Numbered from the stretch's first letter, positions 32,301-47,060 are shown. The stretch: DNA of 64,000 nucleotides from Neurospora tetraspora (GCF_033439725.1 NW_026944392.1:62001-126000), one strand, 5' to 3'. A program made the numbers and translations. The notes: generated from the sequence alone by a model not told the origin.

Positions 32301-34690
32301 TAGAGCGAGCCAAGGTCCCTTAATTTAAACCTCTATAAAATAACTATTATATATTAATAAAGGATTAAGTAGATGGGCCCGCTAGGGAGGGAAGAATAAG
32401 CTAACCTTCTAAGTAAAATCAGCGATAATTTCGGCGTATTATTAAAATTAGCCGTAGCCATTATTTCTTATAAATATACTTACACTGTAATTTATAATAT
32501 AAATTAGCCGTAGCCGGTCTTTAAAGACGGATTTTAGCGATCTAAAATAATATACCGTCGCGAGAACGGAAGGTTGAAGAACGAACTCTATAAGTAAAAA
32601 AGACGTTAGTAAACCGAATAGTTAGATAGGGAGCGGGGAGGAGGAGGGATAGGGAAAAAGGGGGAGGGGGGAAAGAAATTTATTATTTAAATAATAGAAA
32701 AATAAATTCCGCTAGTTAAATTACTAATATATTCTACGCCGGCCAATAACTAATACATTTTACTTCGTACTATAAAGAAGAAAATATTAGTAGGGGAAAT
32801 ATAAGGAAGGAAAATACGAAGAGGGGAGATACGAAGAGGGGAAATAAAAAGAAATAGAAAATAGGAGGAAATAGGAGATAAGAAGGGGAATTCATCCGGT
32901 AAAAAATAATTTTAGGCTTAAAAGGCCGCTTTAAAAGCGATATAAAAAGCTTTTAAAATAACGTAAAAAGAAAAACTTTAATCCGCTTCTTTATAATTGA
33001 AAGTATTAGTAATTAAAATACAGGGAAGGGAAATATAGGGAGGGGAGAGGGAGGGGAGGAATTAACCCAGGAGGAGGTAATTCTAAGCTTAAAGGGCCAC
33101 TTTAAGAAATATATAAAATAATACAATATATAAAGTAATACAATATACGAAATTAGGTAACGACTAAAAGAAGTTAAAAGATAATTTGGAACTAAAAGAA
33201 TTTTAAAATTAAATATAGGAATTGATTTTAAATATAAGAATATAAGTAAAAAGGAGAGAATTTAAGGGTCGAAAGAAGTGGGAGGAGAAGGATTCTTATA
33301 CCTTTTTAAGAAATAGCTGATAAATACTAGAAATTTCGCTGCCAGCTGTATTAACAAGTGGGCTACTACTTATTGTATGTTTATTATCGTTGCGACTATC
33401 TAGTCTAGCGGTAAAAAGTAGTATTGAAGTAAAAAGGGCGGCGGGTAGTAAAGATATTAAGGTAGAAGGAGGTATACTTATTTAAAATTCTAGGTAGGGT
33501 CGTGATTTGCCGGTTCGGTAATAGGCCGTAGCAAGTGGGCTATCGGGTTAATAATCGGGTTAACAATCAGGTTAATAGTTGGTAAATAGTATTATAATTT
33601 CCTTTATTAATATTAAGAAATAGAAGGTAGTAGGATAATTTAGAATAGTAGTCGCAAATCGTAATAGAAGGGGTAATATTTATACCTACTTTATACCCCG
33701 TTAATTTAATTAACGTAATTATGATTAGAAGTAATACGTAATTAAATACAACATATAAATACCTACGCAATCGTTTAAAGGCTCAATATTAACAATTTTA
33801 GACCTTTCTTATTATTATACAATAGTTATAGCAATAAAAGGTTAAAGTATTAGGTATTAATATTAATAATATTAAGGTAGGGCTTATACCTACCTTACCC
33901 TATTAATTTATTTAGTTCGGGACCGACCGACCCTAAAATAATACACAATTAAATATATTCTATAAAAGTTATATAAACGGTCGCCGTATTCGTTTAAAGG
34001 CCTAAAATTAAAAAATATTAAAGATTCTAAATAATTCCTAATATTATACGATAATTGCAACGATGAAAGAGGTTGAAGTTAATATTATTAGTTAAAAGTA
34101 ATAGAATTGAAGGTAGTAAAGTAAAAGGTAGAAGTAAAAAGTAGTACCGGGAGTGCTAAATTTGCCGGGACCATTAGATTTACCGGGATTATTAAAATTA
34201 GACTATTAAAATTGCTAGGACTATTAAAACTACTAGGATTATTAAACCAATTATACAGTCGTATATAAATTACAAAAGCCCGCCCGTCCGGTCGTATTGG
34301 GTCGAATATTGCAACCGTATTTCACACTATATCTCTTAACAAAAAATATAAGAAAATCAAACGAATTTACTATATTTTATAGCATTTTTTGCATTCTAAT
34401 ATACGTAGTTGTTATTGAAGTATGATAGTCTGAAAGTATTAAAATATAGTATAGTCTACGTTGCCATCGAGACCGTGTCCCGAAGACCCGTAAAATTTCC
34501 TTTTTAGGTCTGCCAAGATGGGCATTTCTTTTACATTCTAGCTGGTAATAAACAGAATCGCCGCGCCTTCCTCGCTTCGATATAGGGCCTATAGCACCAC
34601 GACCTTTGGTATAGATCTCTCGCTATAACACTTATGGGCCCCGGACATCGAATCTCGTAAAGGCATGGGCGCTTCAATAATATTATTTAT
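23361..34690. repeat. RIP-type AT-rich block, possible large element with short inverted ends
   Basis: About 11.3 kb of AT-rich, TpA-rich DNA without a supportable gene. Both borders are short normal-GC islands (23,361-23,470 and 34,440-34,670). They carry the same 12-mer in opposite orientation: TGAAGCGCCCAT near 23,403-23,414 and ATGGGCGCTTCA near 34,665-34,676. This could mark the ends of one large element inserted at the break of the Harbinger remnant, but I find no matching target duplication and the shared part is short. Minus-strand frames at 24,544-24,732, 29,703-29,981 and around 30,180-30,650 remain fairly open without family resemblance. A piece near 31,560-31,680 is vaguely tRNA-like. 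Confidence 0.5.
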
Positions 34691-36480
34691 AAGAAATAGT
34701 TAGAGTTAGATTATAGCCGGCTACCTCCGAAGAATTATACAACTTTCGTTATAATTAAGCCCGGATTGTCGCAAAGAGGGTAATCAGTCAATTAAAAGGA
34801 ACTTTTCGTATTTATTGATACTAGCTTAATTACGATATCGAAGTATAAGTAAAGGTTATTTATACAACGGCGGGGTTATTCAATTTCTTATAAGAATATT
34901 AATATATAGACTTCAATAATATAAAGGAAGAGATTTACTTTAAGGAATATATAAACCTTAATGTTTTATTAGGAGGGGAGAGGAATGTAGACGAGGAATT
35001 TATAAGAAGGAAGAAGGCGGGCGGCGCTAATAGTATATTAAATTAATATTATAACCGTTTTATAGGAAAGATATAGAGGGATTATTATATTAAGTTAACA
35101 AAAGAAAGGGAATTATAAAAAGGTATATATAAGCGAGAGAAAGTTAAATTTATTAAATAGGAGGGGAGGGGAATGAATAGTTCAATTTAGCGCTAACTGC
35201 CTAGATTATTCCTTAAATCCACTAAATTTAGTAAAATTGTATTTATTAAACTATAAATTCAAATTAGAGTGTAGCCTTTTAAATTCGTACATTAAATTCT
35301 TCTTTTTTTAAAGATTCCAATCTAATTCTTCAATTTCAAAATTTCTAGTATTATTTAATATATTAAATAATACTAGCACTATCTTAATTTCCTACCGTCC
35401 CTACTGATTAAAATTATAATATTATGTTCGATATTTGTATTTCTTATAAATTGACCTTAAAATTGATATAAATTGAATATATCGATTTAATTTAATTCAG
35501 CGATTAAAACGCTGTTTTTTTTATATACATGCGATTTTTTTATAAAGTTTAATAATATTAAGAAGAAAAATATCGCAAAAGATGAAATATAAAAAATCTA
35601 GGGTCGACCTATTTATTACTCCCTCCCGTCTATAGGAACTTTGCGTATAATATAAACCGCTATAATACGCCCTAAAATATAAAGTAATATAATGTATTTA
35701 CAAATTTAATAATAATTTTAAATTCGAAAGAGGGGGTAATTTATTTATACGAATAGCCCTCCTCTTCAATATTCGAAAATAAACTTCCCGCAACTTTAGG
35801 AATATCGTAACAAATCAATAAGCGCAAACTTTAAGCTCCTCCTGTTCATAGAAGGCTTTTTTAACGACTTTACTATCCATTTTATCTTTCTAATTAATAT
35901 TAAAAATTTTGATCGCGCAAACTATCTATTTATACTCCCTCTCCTCCTTCCTCTTTATTTTAGCAAATTCGTACGCTACCTTACAAACTACTTTATGTAA
36001 TTTCTTCTTACTTTCGGCTTATATATTAACGAAATACTTTAAGCTATTAATAATCGTCTCGCTATTCGTCTTTTTCTTTTTTTTTTCGGATTAATATTAC
36101 TAGCGGACTTCCTCTTACTATTACGAATATAAACCGGTATCGGCAACTCTCCGCCATTAGAATTAAAAAGATTATTAAAGGTTTTAATAATTGAAATTTC
36201 GCTAATCTCTTTAATAAATATTAAGGAACCAAGGGTTTAAACATACTTTTTAAAAATTCCTTAATCTTTAACGAACGCTACTTCTATAAACTCTCTATAG
36301 GGTAGCAATTTATTTCTAAATTAATTGACCTCCTTATATTTTTATATTCCTTATGGTTAATTACCCTCCTAAGTTCCTAAAGTATACATAGTATAATTAA
36401 TTAACTTTAATTATATTATCCTAAATATTATTAAATGGAGTCTAGTAACCCTATTTATTAATACCCTAACTAAAAGTATT
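34691..36480. repeat. RIP-type AT-rich DNA
   Basis: AT-rich DNA with stops in all frames. A 61-codon plus frame at 35,909-36,094 is unremarkable. I recognise no family here. Confidence 0.6.
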
Positions 36481-37147
36481 AGCGAGCAATATTATTACGG
36501 GGCGTGAGGGCACCGTTGGGGGTAGGGTAAGATATACGTTGTTATACGAGGGAGAGAAAGGAAAATGTACGTAGAGGATTGGCTATATAAGTAGGAGCCC
36601 AATAGGCTAGTCCGTACGTGCGTACGTAAGGCTGTACGTAATTGGAATATGTAATTAGTATGTGAATATATAGTTCTAAGCTATAGTACTAGCTCTAATA
36701 TAGTATATATATAGATAATATAGTGTAATTATATTATAAGCTAGGCCTATCATACTATCCCCTCTTAAAAGAAGTTCGTAGAATTGAAAAAATCTATATA
36801 TATATATAAATAATATTTTTATTATTTTGATAATTCTATTTTAGCCTTCTCTTCTATTATTAATTCCTTTAGTAGTACGCCCGGGTCGACTTTAAGACCC
36901 TCCTCGTCGTAGTTTACAAAGTGAACTTTCAGTATACGCCTAAATTAAATAGTTATTAATCTTTTTAAAATCTTCGCGAAAGTTACTTCTAAGCCTTTAT
37001 TTTCGTATTTATTTAGGGTGCTATTGAATAGGCGTAATATTAATACAGTTACGGCGGCGGTAATTTCTTATTAAATAAGGCGGGTGGAGCGCCGCTATAG
37101 GGGTTTTAAAATAGCCGGTACCGGTATTGATACTAAATTATTTTAAG
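36481..37147. repeat. Partly preserved repeat segment, possible LTR-like piece
   Basis: From about 36,500 to 36,780 the GC content rises, with a GGGGGTAGGG stretch, a TATATAAG box near 36,586 and clustered GTACGT units. This resembles the promoter part of a long terminal repeat, but I found no partner copy, so the family is open. The stretch from about 36,800 to 37,147 is again mutated and looks like coding DNA of some element on the minus strand. Confidence 0.35.
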
Positions 37148-40100
37148 TGACGGCCGGGGTTTAAAATATTAATATATCTTGGATATCTAGTATCACGCGT
37201 GGCCAGGGATGGGTACGGGTGCAAGGACTGTACTACGCTAATGGCTAACTTGGACTAAAGACAAGAAGTTGAGGAAAGAAGGAAATCCCAAAAGGGAAGG
37301 CTAGATGGGAAGGACTGGGTTTTATACCCTGAACTCTGGGAGGGAGCCAGGCCAAGCCCAGAACCTGAACCATCTGAACCAAACCCGTGAATGGAAGCCA
37401 CCCGTGAATGGAATCCATAACGACTGGTGGTGCCAGCCGTCACATCCAGGGGTATAAGTAAATTAGGGGATTCGTTATAGAAGCGTTAGAATATTTCTTC
37501 GTAGTCGATAATATAGTCCTTAGGCTCTTAAGTTAGTTAGTTATTACTTTTCTATTTAATTTGATAGTACTAGTAAGAATTACCACCGAATTGGGTATAG
37601 TCGATAATTTTTTCGAAGTCTTATTTTTCCTATTCTTCGTAATTATTGGTTTTAGTTATAACCCGGCCGTTATTTACCTTTATATTTAACGATATATTCT
37701 AGCCGTGAAGACTTTTACCGATCTATAACTATATCATAAATACGTAGAACATTGGTAAATACTTTATATTCGATAGGAGCGCGAAATATATTATATAGCT
37801 TTTAATACGCGCAATATGGAAGGGGCCTTCTTATTAAGGGTAGAATTTTAAGTATAAGCGTCCGTTAGCGAAATTTATTATATTTAGTAAAATTAAATCG
37901 CTAGGGTAGTATTTAAAGGAATTAATACATTGTTTATTATCGTTATTTTTATATTACTCCTATATATATTAGGTTTATTAGATTACGAAGTTTTAAATTT
38001 TTTAGAAGCGGTCCGCTAATTTTAATGCTTTATTGTATTCTTTTAATTAGGCCGGTAATAAATTTGGGGGAGGTAGTGTATAGGGTTCGGTATTTATCTA
38101 CGGGTAGTAGCTATAATTAGTAAAAAAAGGGTAAAATACCTATTAATAAAAATATAGTGTTATTATTAGTAAATTCCGCAATTAATAATTATTTAGTTTA
38201 ATCCGTCTACGTTTAATTAATATAAAATTGTAAGAATTATTCTATTTCTATATTAATCCGTTCGGTTTAAGTATTAGTTTAGGGTTAGAAAGCGGATATC
38301 AATTTACGAATAATTAATAGTCTCCTATAGAAAGTAAATTAGAAACGCGATACGAATTAGGTACCCCTATTTAATAGTACGTTATTTGGTAGGCTGTAAA
38401 TTGAGTAAATATAGTCGATAAAGCGGTTTACGAATTCCTCCCCTTCTAAAGTTATTATTAGGATATAGTACCATATTTTAAATAGGCGGTCGATAACGAT
38501 AATAATATATTTAAAGGTTTGGTCGAAGTAGGTGCCCTTTAGTAGCGGGGTAATATAATTGATTATAACGTCCTTCTATAGCGTTAAAAGTACGGTTATA
38601 AATTTAAAATAATTAGTAGAGCTTCGTTTTACTAATTTAATCTTTATATGAGGAAGATATCCTTTATAAAAGATTTTTACGTCGTTATATATACTTTCTT
38701 AATAGAATTCGCGTTATAAGAATTTATAAGTAGCGTTATTAGTTAGGGTAGCCTACGCCTAGGGAATTATATTAGTAATTAATTAATTAGAATTAGAATT
38801 GCTTATTATAAGGGTCGATAATTTTATCCCGCTACTTTATAATAGCGTTAATAATATAATATTTAAAGAAAGCCCGATAAAAAACATTTTTAATAATTAA
38901 TAGCTATTAGCATTTTACTTCGTTTATTAAGTAAGAGATTAACTTTTATAGGAAAATAGAGGTTTCGTAGCTTATCCGAATTAAATTATGGGTCGATTCA
39001 TTATTGAAGTCGTTTATACTTAATAAATAAAGGGAGAAATTAGCCGTAGGGTCTTCGAAATAATTATATTCGAATTATAAGGGGTCTAATAGAGCCCGCT
39101 TACGTATTACGAATTTATCGTTTTCTACGTTGTCGGGACGGTTATTTAATCTACAACTTAATATGTCTAGGCGGAAATTCTTAGAATCTAATATATATTT
39201 AATTAGAAAATTAAAATAGGATAAGAATTAGAAGTACTATATATAACGTTAGGTGAACTATTTATTAGTTATAAAAGTCTATAGATTCTTAAGGTTTATT
39301 AAGATATTTAATAATTATTAGGCTCCTTCGAACTCCGGCCTCTATTCCTTTAAAGCTTTAATGATATTTAATAATTCCTTATTATAAACGTTATAATTAT
39401 ATTCTTAGGACATATATGCAATTAAAAAGTAGGCAACCAGGTAGAAGACGCTATTATTACTACATTATAAGAAGGTACCGCCGGCAGCCTGATTAAAAGT
39501 ATTTATTTCGACAATAGTTTTTAGTCTAATTATAAATTTTAAATATAGGGCCCTCAGTAAAAACCTTCTTTAAGAATTCGAAAGCTTTCTAATAATTATT
39601 ATTCTAAATCTAGATTACATCTTTTTTAATAAATTTACAAAGCGGGGTTATTATAGTCGAAAAATCCTTTATAAAACGATAATAGAAATTTATAAAGCTT
39701 AAAAAGGATTATAAAGACTTTTTAAATTCGGGCGCCTACTAGTTAATAATTACTTTAATTTTCTCTAAGTCTATTTCGATACTACCCGGCGTAATAATAA
39801 GGTTTAAATACTTCGTACGTATTATATAGAATTTATATTTATCGATATTAATAATGAGGCCCGCCATAATAAATTTTTCGAATACGATATTAATATAACG
39901 TTTATAATTTTGTACGTTATTGGAATAAATAAGGATATTATCGAAGTAAGCGGTCGTATAGACGTTAAGAATATTATAAAGGATATTTTTAATATAATTC
40001 TAAAAAGCCCTTAAGGCGACTACTAAAATTATTAAGCCCGCTAAAAAGACTGCTATATTTAATAAAAAGGCTATAAAAAGCTTTATTACCTAAATAGAAC

Positions 40101-40400
40101 GGCTAATTATTACCCGTACTAATATTCACGTACCCCCTATTTATTAATTTCCCCGTCTTATTTAATAAATTAATACTTATTAATTTAATTATATTAAGTT
40201 TGTTAATGTGTCAATTAATATTATATAACCTTTACCTTCTATAATACTAAAAGTAATAAAAATAATTGTAATCATTGTAGTTTAGGCGGCCCCTACTAAT
40301 AAATATATTATTAATATAATACTAAGTGCTATTGTATTTATAAATATAAATAGAAAATAATTATTTATAATTACAATATTATTATTTATAAACGAATTAA
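37148..40400 (-). mobile_element. Ty3/gypsy-type LTR retrotransposon fossil
   Basis: A broken, RIP-mutated element on the minus strand. The integrase C-terminal region is recognisable near 37,740-37,880 and reverse transcriptase near 39,700-40,200, in the order expected of Ty3/gypsy pol. A well-preserved LTR of 295 bp (37,148-37,442) abuts the pol side as its 3' LTR. It has inverted TGACGGC/GCCGTCA ends and a TATAAA box at 37,326-37,321. I found no matching 5' LTR, so the right limit is approximate. Breaks are very numerous. Age cannot be read from divergence because RIP can produce this damage in very few sexual cycles. Confidence 0.7.
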
Positions 40401-40499
40401 TTTTTAAAGATTAATAAAAATAATAATTTATAAAGGTCAAATACTAAATTATAATAATTGCCTACTTTGAAATCTATAAGCATCTATTAATTATTAAAA

Positions 40500-42150
40500 T
40501 TAATTTAATAATTTAGTCCGTTCTTTAATAATTATATTTCCTAATAACATTAATTATTTTAAATTTAAAAAATAGAAATTAGATATATATAAAGTAAGTA
40601 ATTCTAATAATTTCGACTTCGTTCCTGACTTTAATTTACTCTACAAAAGTATTAAAATACGTTAGGAGTAGATTAAGGACTAATAATAGAAAATAAAGAA
40701 AATTACTAATATTAATACTATTTAAATAAAAATCTTTAATAATTTCTATAAATTTATAACCGAAATTTGTATTTGTATAATTATTTCGTATACTATTTAC
40801 ATTTTAAAGGCCGAAGTAGGTAAATCCTTTTAAATTACCGACTTATCCGATTTTAATAAGCAAGAAGAGTAGATTAATTCCTTGCGAAATATGGCTATCG
40901 TTATAATTAACGAATTAAAATAGGACCGAATAGAAAATACTATTACTAATTCTACTATTATTCCCCTATTTGCTCTTATATCCCCTCTATTTATTATAGA
41001 AATATTAAAGAAGGCCCCAAAATAGCCCGGGACCATTTTAAAAGATGAAGCCCGAATTAATTTATTTATTTTAGCCTATATAATAGAGCCGCTAATAATA
41101 ATACCTAAAAAGGTTTCCTTCGCTATAAAGGAAGTTCCAGTAGATTAACCCCTCGTTAAAAAGGTCTACGGAGACTTCTTAGAGATAAAGGAGATATACC
41201 CTATAGTAATAAAGTTTATAAAAGTTAAAATTATAATAATTATTGAAGAGATTATGAAAGATAACCTTATTAATGCTTTTATAATTTATAATTAGGTAGA
41301 ATAATTTTCCGGCGTTTCTTATAATATAAATAATATCCTTAAACCGGAATTTAAATACTAGGGTAATACTATACCTAATAATAATACTGAAACTAATAAA
41401 TTTATGTCCATTATTTCAAAAATAATAACAGTATAAATTAATAATATTAATATCAGACGGCCGGAATTTATACCCGAAGTAGTAATTAATTTAATAGAAG
41501 CTATATATAAATATATTAAATACTTTAATTTGGCTAAAATCTCCTCCCTCCTAAAATAGAATAAATTTAATAAATAGAAATCCTCTGCTACTAAAATAAT
41601 ATCCTTTAAGGATAATATTAAAATCGTTACTAACTAAATGAAATATTTTAATAAATCGAATTTAGTAGGAAGGCTAATTATTTAGTTTACTCCTCTATTT
41701 ACTTTATTTATTTTAATTAAATATAAAGGAAGTAAAAAGGTCGCTACCTTATTTAATATTAGAACCGAATATAATACCATTTATAAAGTATTAATAAATA
41801 AATTTAACCTTTAAAGTATTATAATAGAAATTACTAACGTCGATAATAATAAAAGAAAGAAAGAATTTCTTAATAAAATTTATAAGAAGGTTTAACTGTT
41901 TGATAAGAGATAAAAGGTTTATTTCTTTATTAGTAAAATTACTTTACTATATTACGAAATTATCTTAGGGTTATTTTTCTTCTAAAACGCTAATGTTTAT
42001 ATAAAATACGAAGAAAGGGGTAAAAATTACGCTTCTATTACTTTTAAAGGGATAATAATCCGCGCCGCCCTAATAAATAACCTTAACGCTCTTAAGGAGG
42101 CGCCCGGGGATAAGTAATAAATTTAATTCCTCTATAATAATTATAGCCTT
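40500..42150 (+). mobile_element. Retrotransposon gag-protease fossil
   Basis: On the plus strand, facing away from the previous element, a gag-like region is followed by an aspartic-protease region at about 41,690-42,110. It is from an LTR-type retroelement and is extensively broken by RIP-type mutation. No LTR could be assigned. Whether it once belonged with pieces further right (42,150-47,000) is not clear. Confidence 0.5.
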
Positions 42151-45100
42151 CATATAATTAAGCGTAAGAGGAATTAAAAAAAATAATTCTTTAATACTAA
42201 TAAAACCCCCCAACTAAATAAAATTCAAAGAAAATAACGAATAAATCGCTTACTTAATAAATTTGGCGATAGAAGAATTTATAGAATTTTTATATAAAGA
42301 GAAGGAGAGGTACGGATCCTTATAGTGTATTTAGAATTTTGTTACGTTTAGACCTAGTAAATATTAACCTATTTCGGAGGGAGGAGTTAATTATATCGAT
42401 GCTAAAATAGAGGTAACTATTCTACCCGTTTAATTAAAACGTTGGTTAAAGAAAATATTATTAAAAGAATTCAGGAAAATAATAAGGAGATCCGCTCTAA
42501 GGTAAACTCTTAGACCGAAGGGAATATTAAGTAGCTTAGACTATAAATTACTCTTTATATAAATAAATATCATGTACTAGAGGGTGGGTTAAAAGGTAAA
42601 CCCGGTCGATAATATAATTTTAGATAAGTTAAAGTTTAGAAATAATTTTAATTAGAAGGCGAAGAAGTTAGAGGTAGTTTAAGAGTAGATCGTTAACGGC
42701 CTTAAAAGTTTTAATATTAAATAAAATTGCTATATCGTTCCTCGTTTTACTGAGTAAACTAAAAGATTAAGATTAATAAAAGAATAAATTATATTAAAAA
42801 CGGTAATCTCTACTTTTATATTTAGAGTTGAAAACGAACTTTTCGACTATTTTAAAATACTCCTCCGCAAAATTAAAATCATTATAAAGTTTAATTATAT
42901 CTTTAAAAATTATTTACGCTGGGGAGAATCCACTCAAAATATAACTTGCTAATAAGGGAAGGATAAATAATAATATAGATCCGTACCAATTAAATAAAAG
43001 ATTAGTAGGCCGGATAGAAAGAAACGCCTTATAAACTATCGGTAAAAATAGGGCGGCTACTAAATAAATTAATATATATTTTAGAAAGGAATTATTTCCT
43101 ACTATTAAGGTATTTATTAGTATAATGAAAATTATTACTAATCCTTAGCAAGGAATAAGAAATTAGAGTAGTAAGATTATTTTTGGGAATAACGAAGCGT
43201 TTTTAAATAATATGATTAATTTCGCGAATATTAGAGAATATAGGGTAAAGAAGTATACCTTAGAATTTAAAAAGGAGCTTATATTGGATTACCTCCGAAA
43301 TTAAATTATTTTGCGTAGGGAGTAAATTTGGATTAATGAGTTAATTAAATATAGTACAGATCTATTAAATAAAAACGAAGCGTCGTAAAGGAAAAATTAC
43401 TTAAGCACTGAGAAACATTAAAGAAACAAAAAGGGGGAAAGCTTTTCTTATACTTAATAAGAAGGCCTCCGAAAAGAAGATTTAAGAGCTGGCCTAGCGG
43501 AGCTTAAAATAGGTAATAAAGGAAGAAGGAAATTGGAAGCTAAAAAGTATATTAGGAATTTAGTACTTCCTTCTCTAAAAAATAAAAGAAATAAAAGCCC
43601 AATTATAAGAAGGTACGAAGGAGGAAATTTAAATAAAAATTACTTTTAGTAAATATTGCCTACAAAAAAGTATTTATATTTAATTAAGTAACTATAAATT
43701 ATCCCTAAGCTAAGAAACGAATTTTTCTTATTAAAAAAGAAGGAAGGTAGTTATATTAAATAGTAAGAAAGTTAAATAAAAGAATCCAAATTAACTTATA
43801 CGCTACCTCTTCTAAATAATTAATAATTTAGACTGTAGCCAAATATTAAATGAAATTAAAAAAAGAGATAGAAAGTACCCCTTTTATTCAAATTATACCT
43901 AAAAAGTACCTAATTAAGAAATAATAGGTTTAATTTATACTTAAATATTTATTTACCCTAATTTTTTCGAAGAAAGTTTTCGGCTCTTTTACCCCCTCTT
44001 AAAATAAAATAATTAAAAAATAAATAATTCAAAGAAAGACTTATATGAAGGAATTTATTTAGGTTATGAAAAATAAAAATTTGGAAAAGAACGGTTAATA
44101 TAAATAATCTACCGAACGTTTATAAAAAAAAACTACCCCCCTACATTCTTTCCCTTCTTACTACTCTTCCTTCCCTATTATTATTATTATAATAACCCTC
44201 GAAAGTAAATTCTTCTCCTATTAGAATCTTTTCGATTCTCGTATTAGGACTAAATTAACCTATTATAAACGTACCTTCTAATCCATTCCTCTCTCCTATC
44301 ATTATTATTAACTTCCTTTTAAATATTATCCGGAATATTTATAATAATTTAATAGTATAGAATAAATATATAATGGAATAATTTAATATTAAAATGGAAT
44401 TCAAAAGGATCTACTTACACTATTATAATTAACTAAAACCCTTCGATAAAATAATAGATTAGAAATTCGTTCGGTTAGACCTAAAAACTAATATTATCGA
44501 TAGGGATAAATCCGCTCCGTTTAATAATAATATAAATTGAACTAATTAAAAAACTATAGAAATTATAATTGGAAAAGATCTTCCGTTCCTACCTCTATAT
44601 TAACTTAACAAAACGATTTATAACGCTATATCTTGGGAGACCGTTATTTTAAACTTTATTAATATATAATATTCTTATAATATTTTTAATTAATTAGAAA
44701 GAAATTTAATTATAATTAAAGTAATTTAAATATTTCGCTAATTTAGAAACTATATTTACTTCCCCCTTAACGATGTATATATTAATAATAATAATGAATT
44801 ACTTAATATCAAATCAATATACAAATACTAATTAGGAAAAATTTAGTAGTAATACCTTCTAATTTACTACTAATACTATTTCGTCCTCGCTATTTTTAAT
44901 TAAGGAAAATTTAGATAATTCTATTTCAATTTAACCCTAGATACCGACTAAAATAAGGACTTCGCGATAAGAAAAACCTATACGGAATATTTTATTAGAA
45001 ATTATATATATAAAGATAGTAACGGGGAGCAGATTAATAATATAAATAATAAAGCTTTTGAAATAAATATATTATTCCCCGAATAATATTTAATTTAAAT

Positions 45101-47060
45101 ATATAGTCTCTAAATAATAAAAGTTATTGAGATATTTTTTATCGAAACCTCCTATAAAAACCTACTAATCGATAGGTTAAAAGCCCCCTCCTAAGTACCT
45201 ATATGTTAAGAGAATAAGATATACTAAAAATAATAGATTTAAATTAACGACCCAATTTAGTTAGAAAAAATAATAATTAAATAGTAAATAGAAATAGCCT
45301 ATAATATTATATTAATTACCTAATAAAAAAGTATAACGATATCGAAAATTAAAAAGGAATTAATCTACTACTATATTCAATTTAATAATTGATAACCGAT
45401 TAATAAAATTCCTATTTACATTAAAAAGTTGAAATACCTAAATAAATATAATAAAATAAATTGGTAAATTAATTCTAAAGAATAGCGCAATACCGATTGC
45501 TTATATAATTTCCTATTTTAATTTAATTAAATTTTCGGATTCAATAATAAATAAAGAAGAAAAATGAAAAGGCGAAAGAAATTACTAACTTACCCGGCCA
45601 AAACTTCTAACCCGCCCTAATTAATGACGGAATATTTAATTTATACTTCGAAGGTATTAAATTAGTAATTCTTCTAATACCTCCGAAAATGAAGGAAGTT
45701 TTAATTGCCTTCTAATAAAGAACGAGAAAAAGGTTTCTCGGAAGCGGTTAGAAATAAGGGTTAAATATAATATAAAAGATCAGTTAATAATTAATAATTT
45801 CTATTTATTTATTAAAATTATAGTAAATACGGAATTCCTAAAAAGTAAAACTATTTTTAAAGGGATAAGGGTTATAAATATAGAACTTAAATCTTCCCCT
45901 TCCTTTAGAGACTTAATTTACTAAAATATATTACTACTTTATTAAATCAACCTAATATTCATTAGAAATACTATAGTAACGGATTGGTATATGATTAATA
46001 AAGAGAAAAAGAGGTGGGTGGGTTTTAAAGAAGAAGGCTGATAAGAGAAAGGTAAAGTAATAAGAAAGACGGATTAAGAAAATAGAGTAAAGCAAAAACG
46101 GAAATTAAAGAGTAAATTTCCGGATATAATAGTAAAAAGGGGGTTGTATTATTTTTCTTTATGATACTTTTTTACAATTAACGTTTTAATTTTTAATAAA
46201 TTTATTAGGAGGACTTATACGTAAATTTAAAAGGAAGTTTAACTTGGGGAGTTTTTTCTAACTTTTTTTAGTATAGACTAAAAAGTTTATTAAAAGTAGA
46301 ATAATTCAGATAGGGAGGAGTAGATTTATTAGACTGTCTTTCCCGAACTCCGAAGGTAGGTAATTATAGAAATCTCTAAAAATAAAAAGGGTAGTACTCC
46401 TCCTTAAAAAGAGAGAAAAAAGAGGAGGGTAATTTAAACTAGAGATTACTTCGATTAATAGAATATATTCAAATTTCGCTGCTAAAAAGATTTAACTATT
46501 AAATTTACTCGTAATTCCCTCCCTAAGAAACTAACCTCCGGATTTACTCCTTTCTCCAAAGCAATTAATTTAGGGGTGAAGTTCTATTTCCCCCTCCCTC
46601 CTTTAGTAGTTAATAGCTATAGTTTAGAGGTTTTATTTTAATATCCTCGCGAAATCATTCCTAACTTTTAGATTAGTACCTTATTCTAAGGTTTTGGGTA
46701 GGCTATGCTTTTCTGTGGTAGTGTGTTTTTGCTCTATTTTAATAGTATATTAGCGGATATTATTATAATATTGAATTTATTATTAAACGCGTTATATAGT
46801 ATACCCCTTATACTTTTAAAGGTATTAGCGTAGGCGGGTGATATTCGAAGCGGCGTAGTAAGCGTAGTGACGGCAATTAGCAATTTGGTTGATATAGCCT
46901 GCCTCTATTACGAAGGTAAACTCTTGATAAACGGTTTGATTTTAAGCTTGACGTACGGGAGGTATTGCAAGAAGGCGATTTTAATAAGCGAATTGTTATT
47001 AAAAAAGGTAGTGATTTTAGGAAGTTGTACTATAAAAGACTAATTAGAGTAAATTGCTAT
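42151..47060. repeat. RIP-type AT-rich block (right end)
   Basis: AT-rich mutated repeat DNA. A Lys/Glu-rich frame region around 43,200-43,650 suggests former coding sequence, but the family is not recognised. The border to normal DNA is at about 47,050-47,100, where GC content rises within a few dozen bases. Confidence 0.65.
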
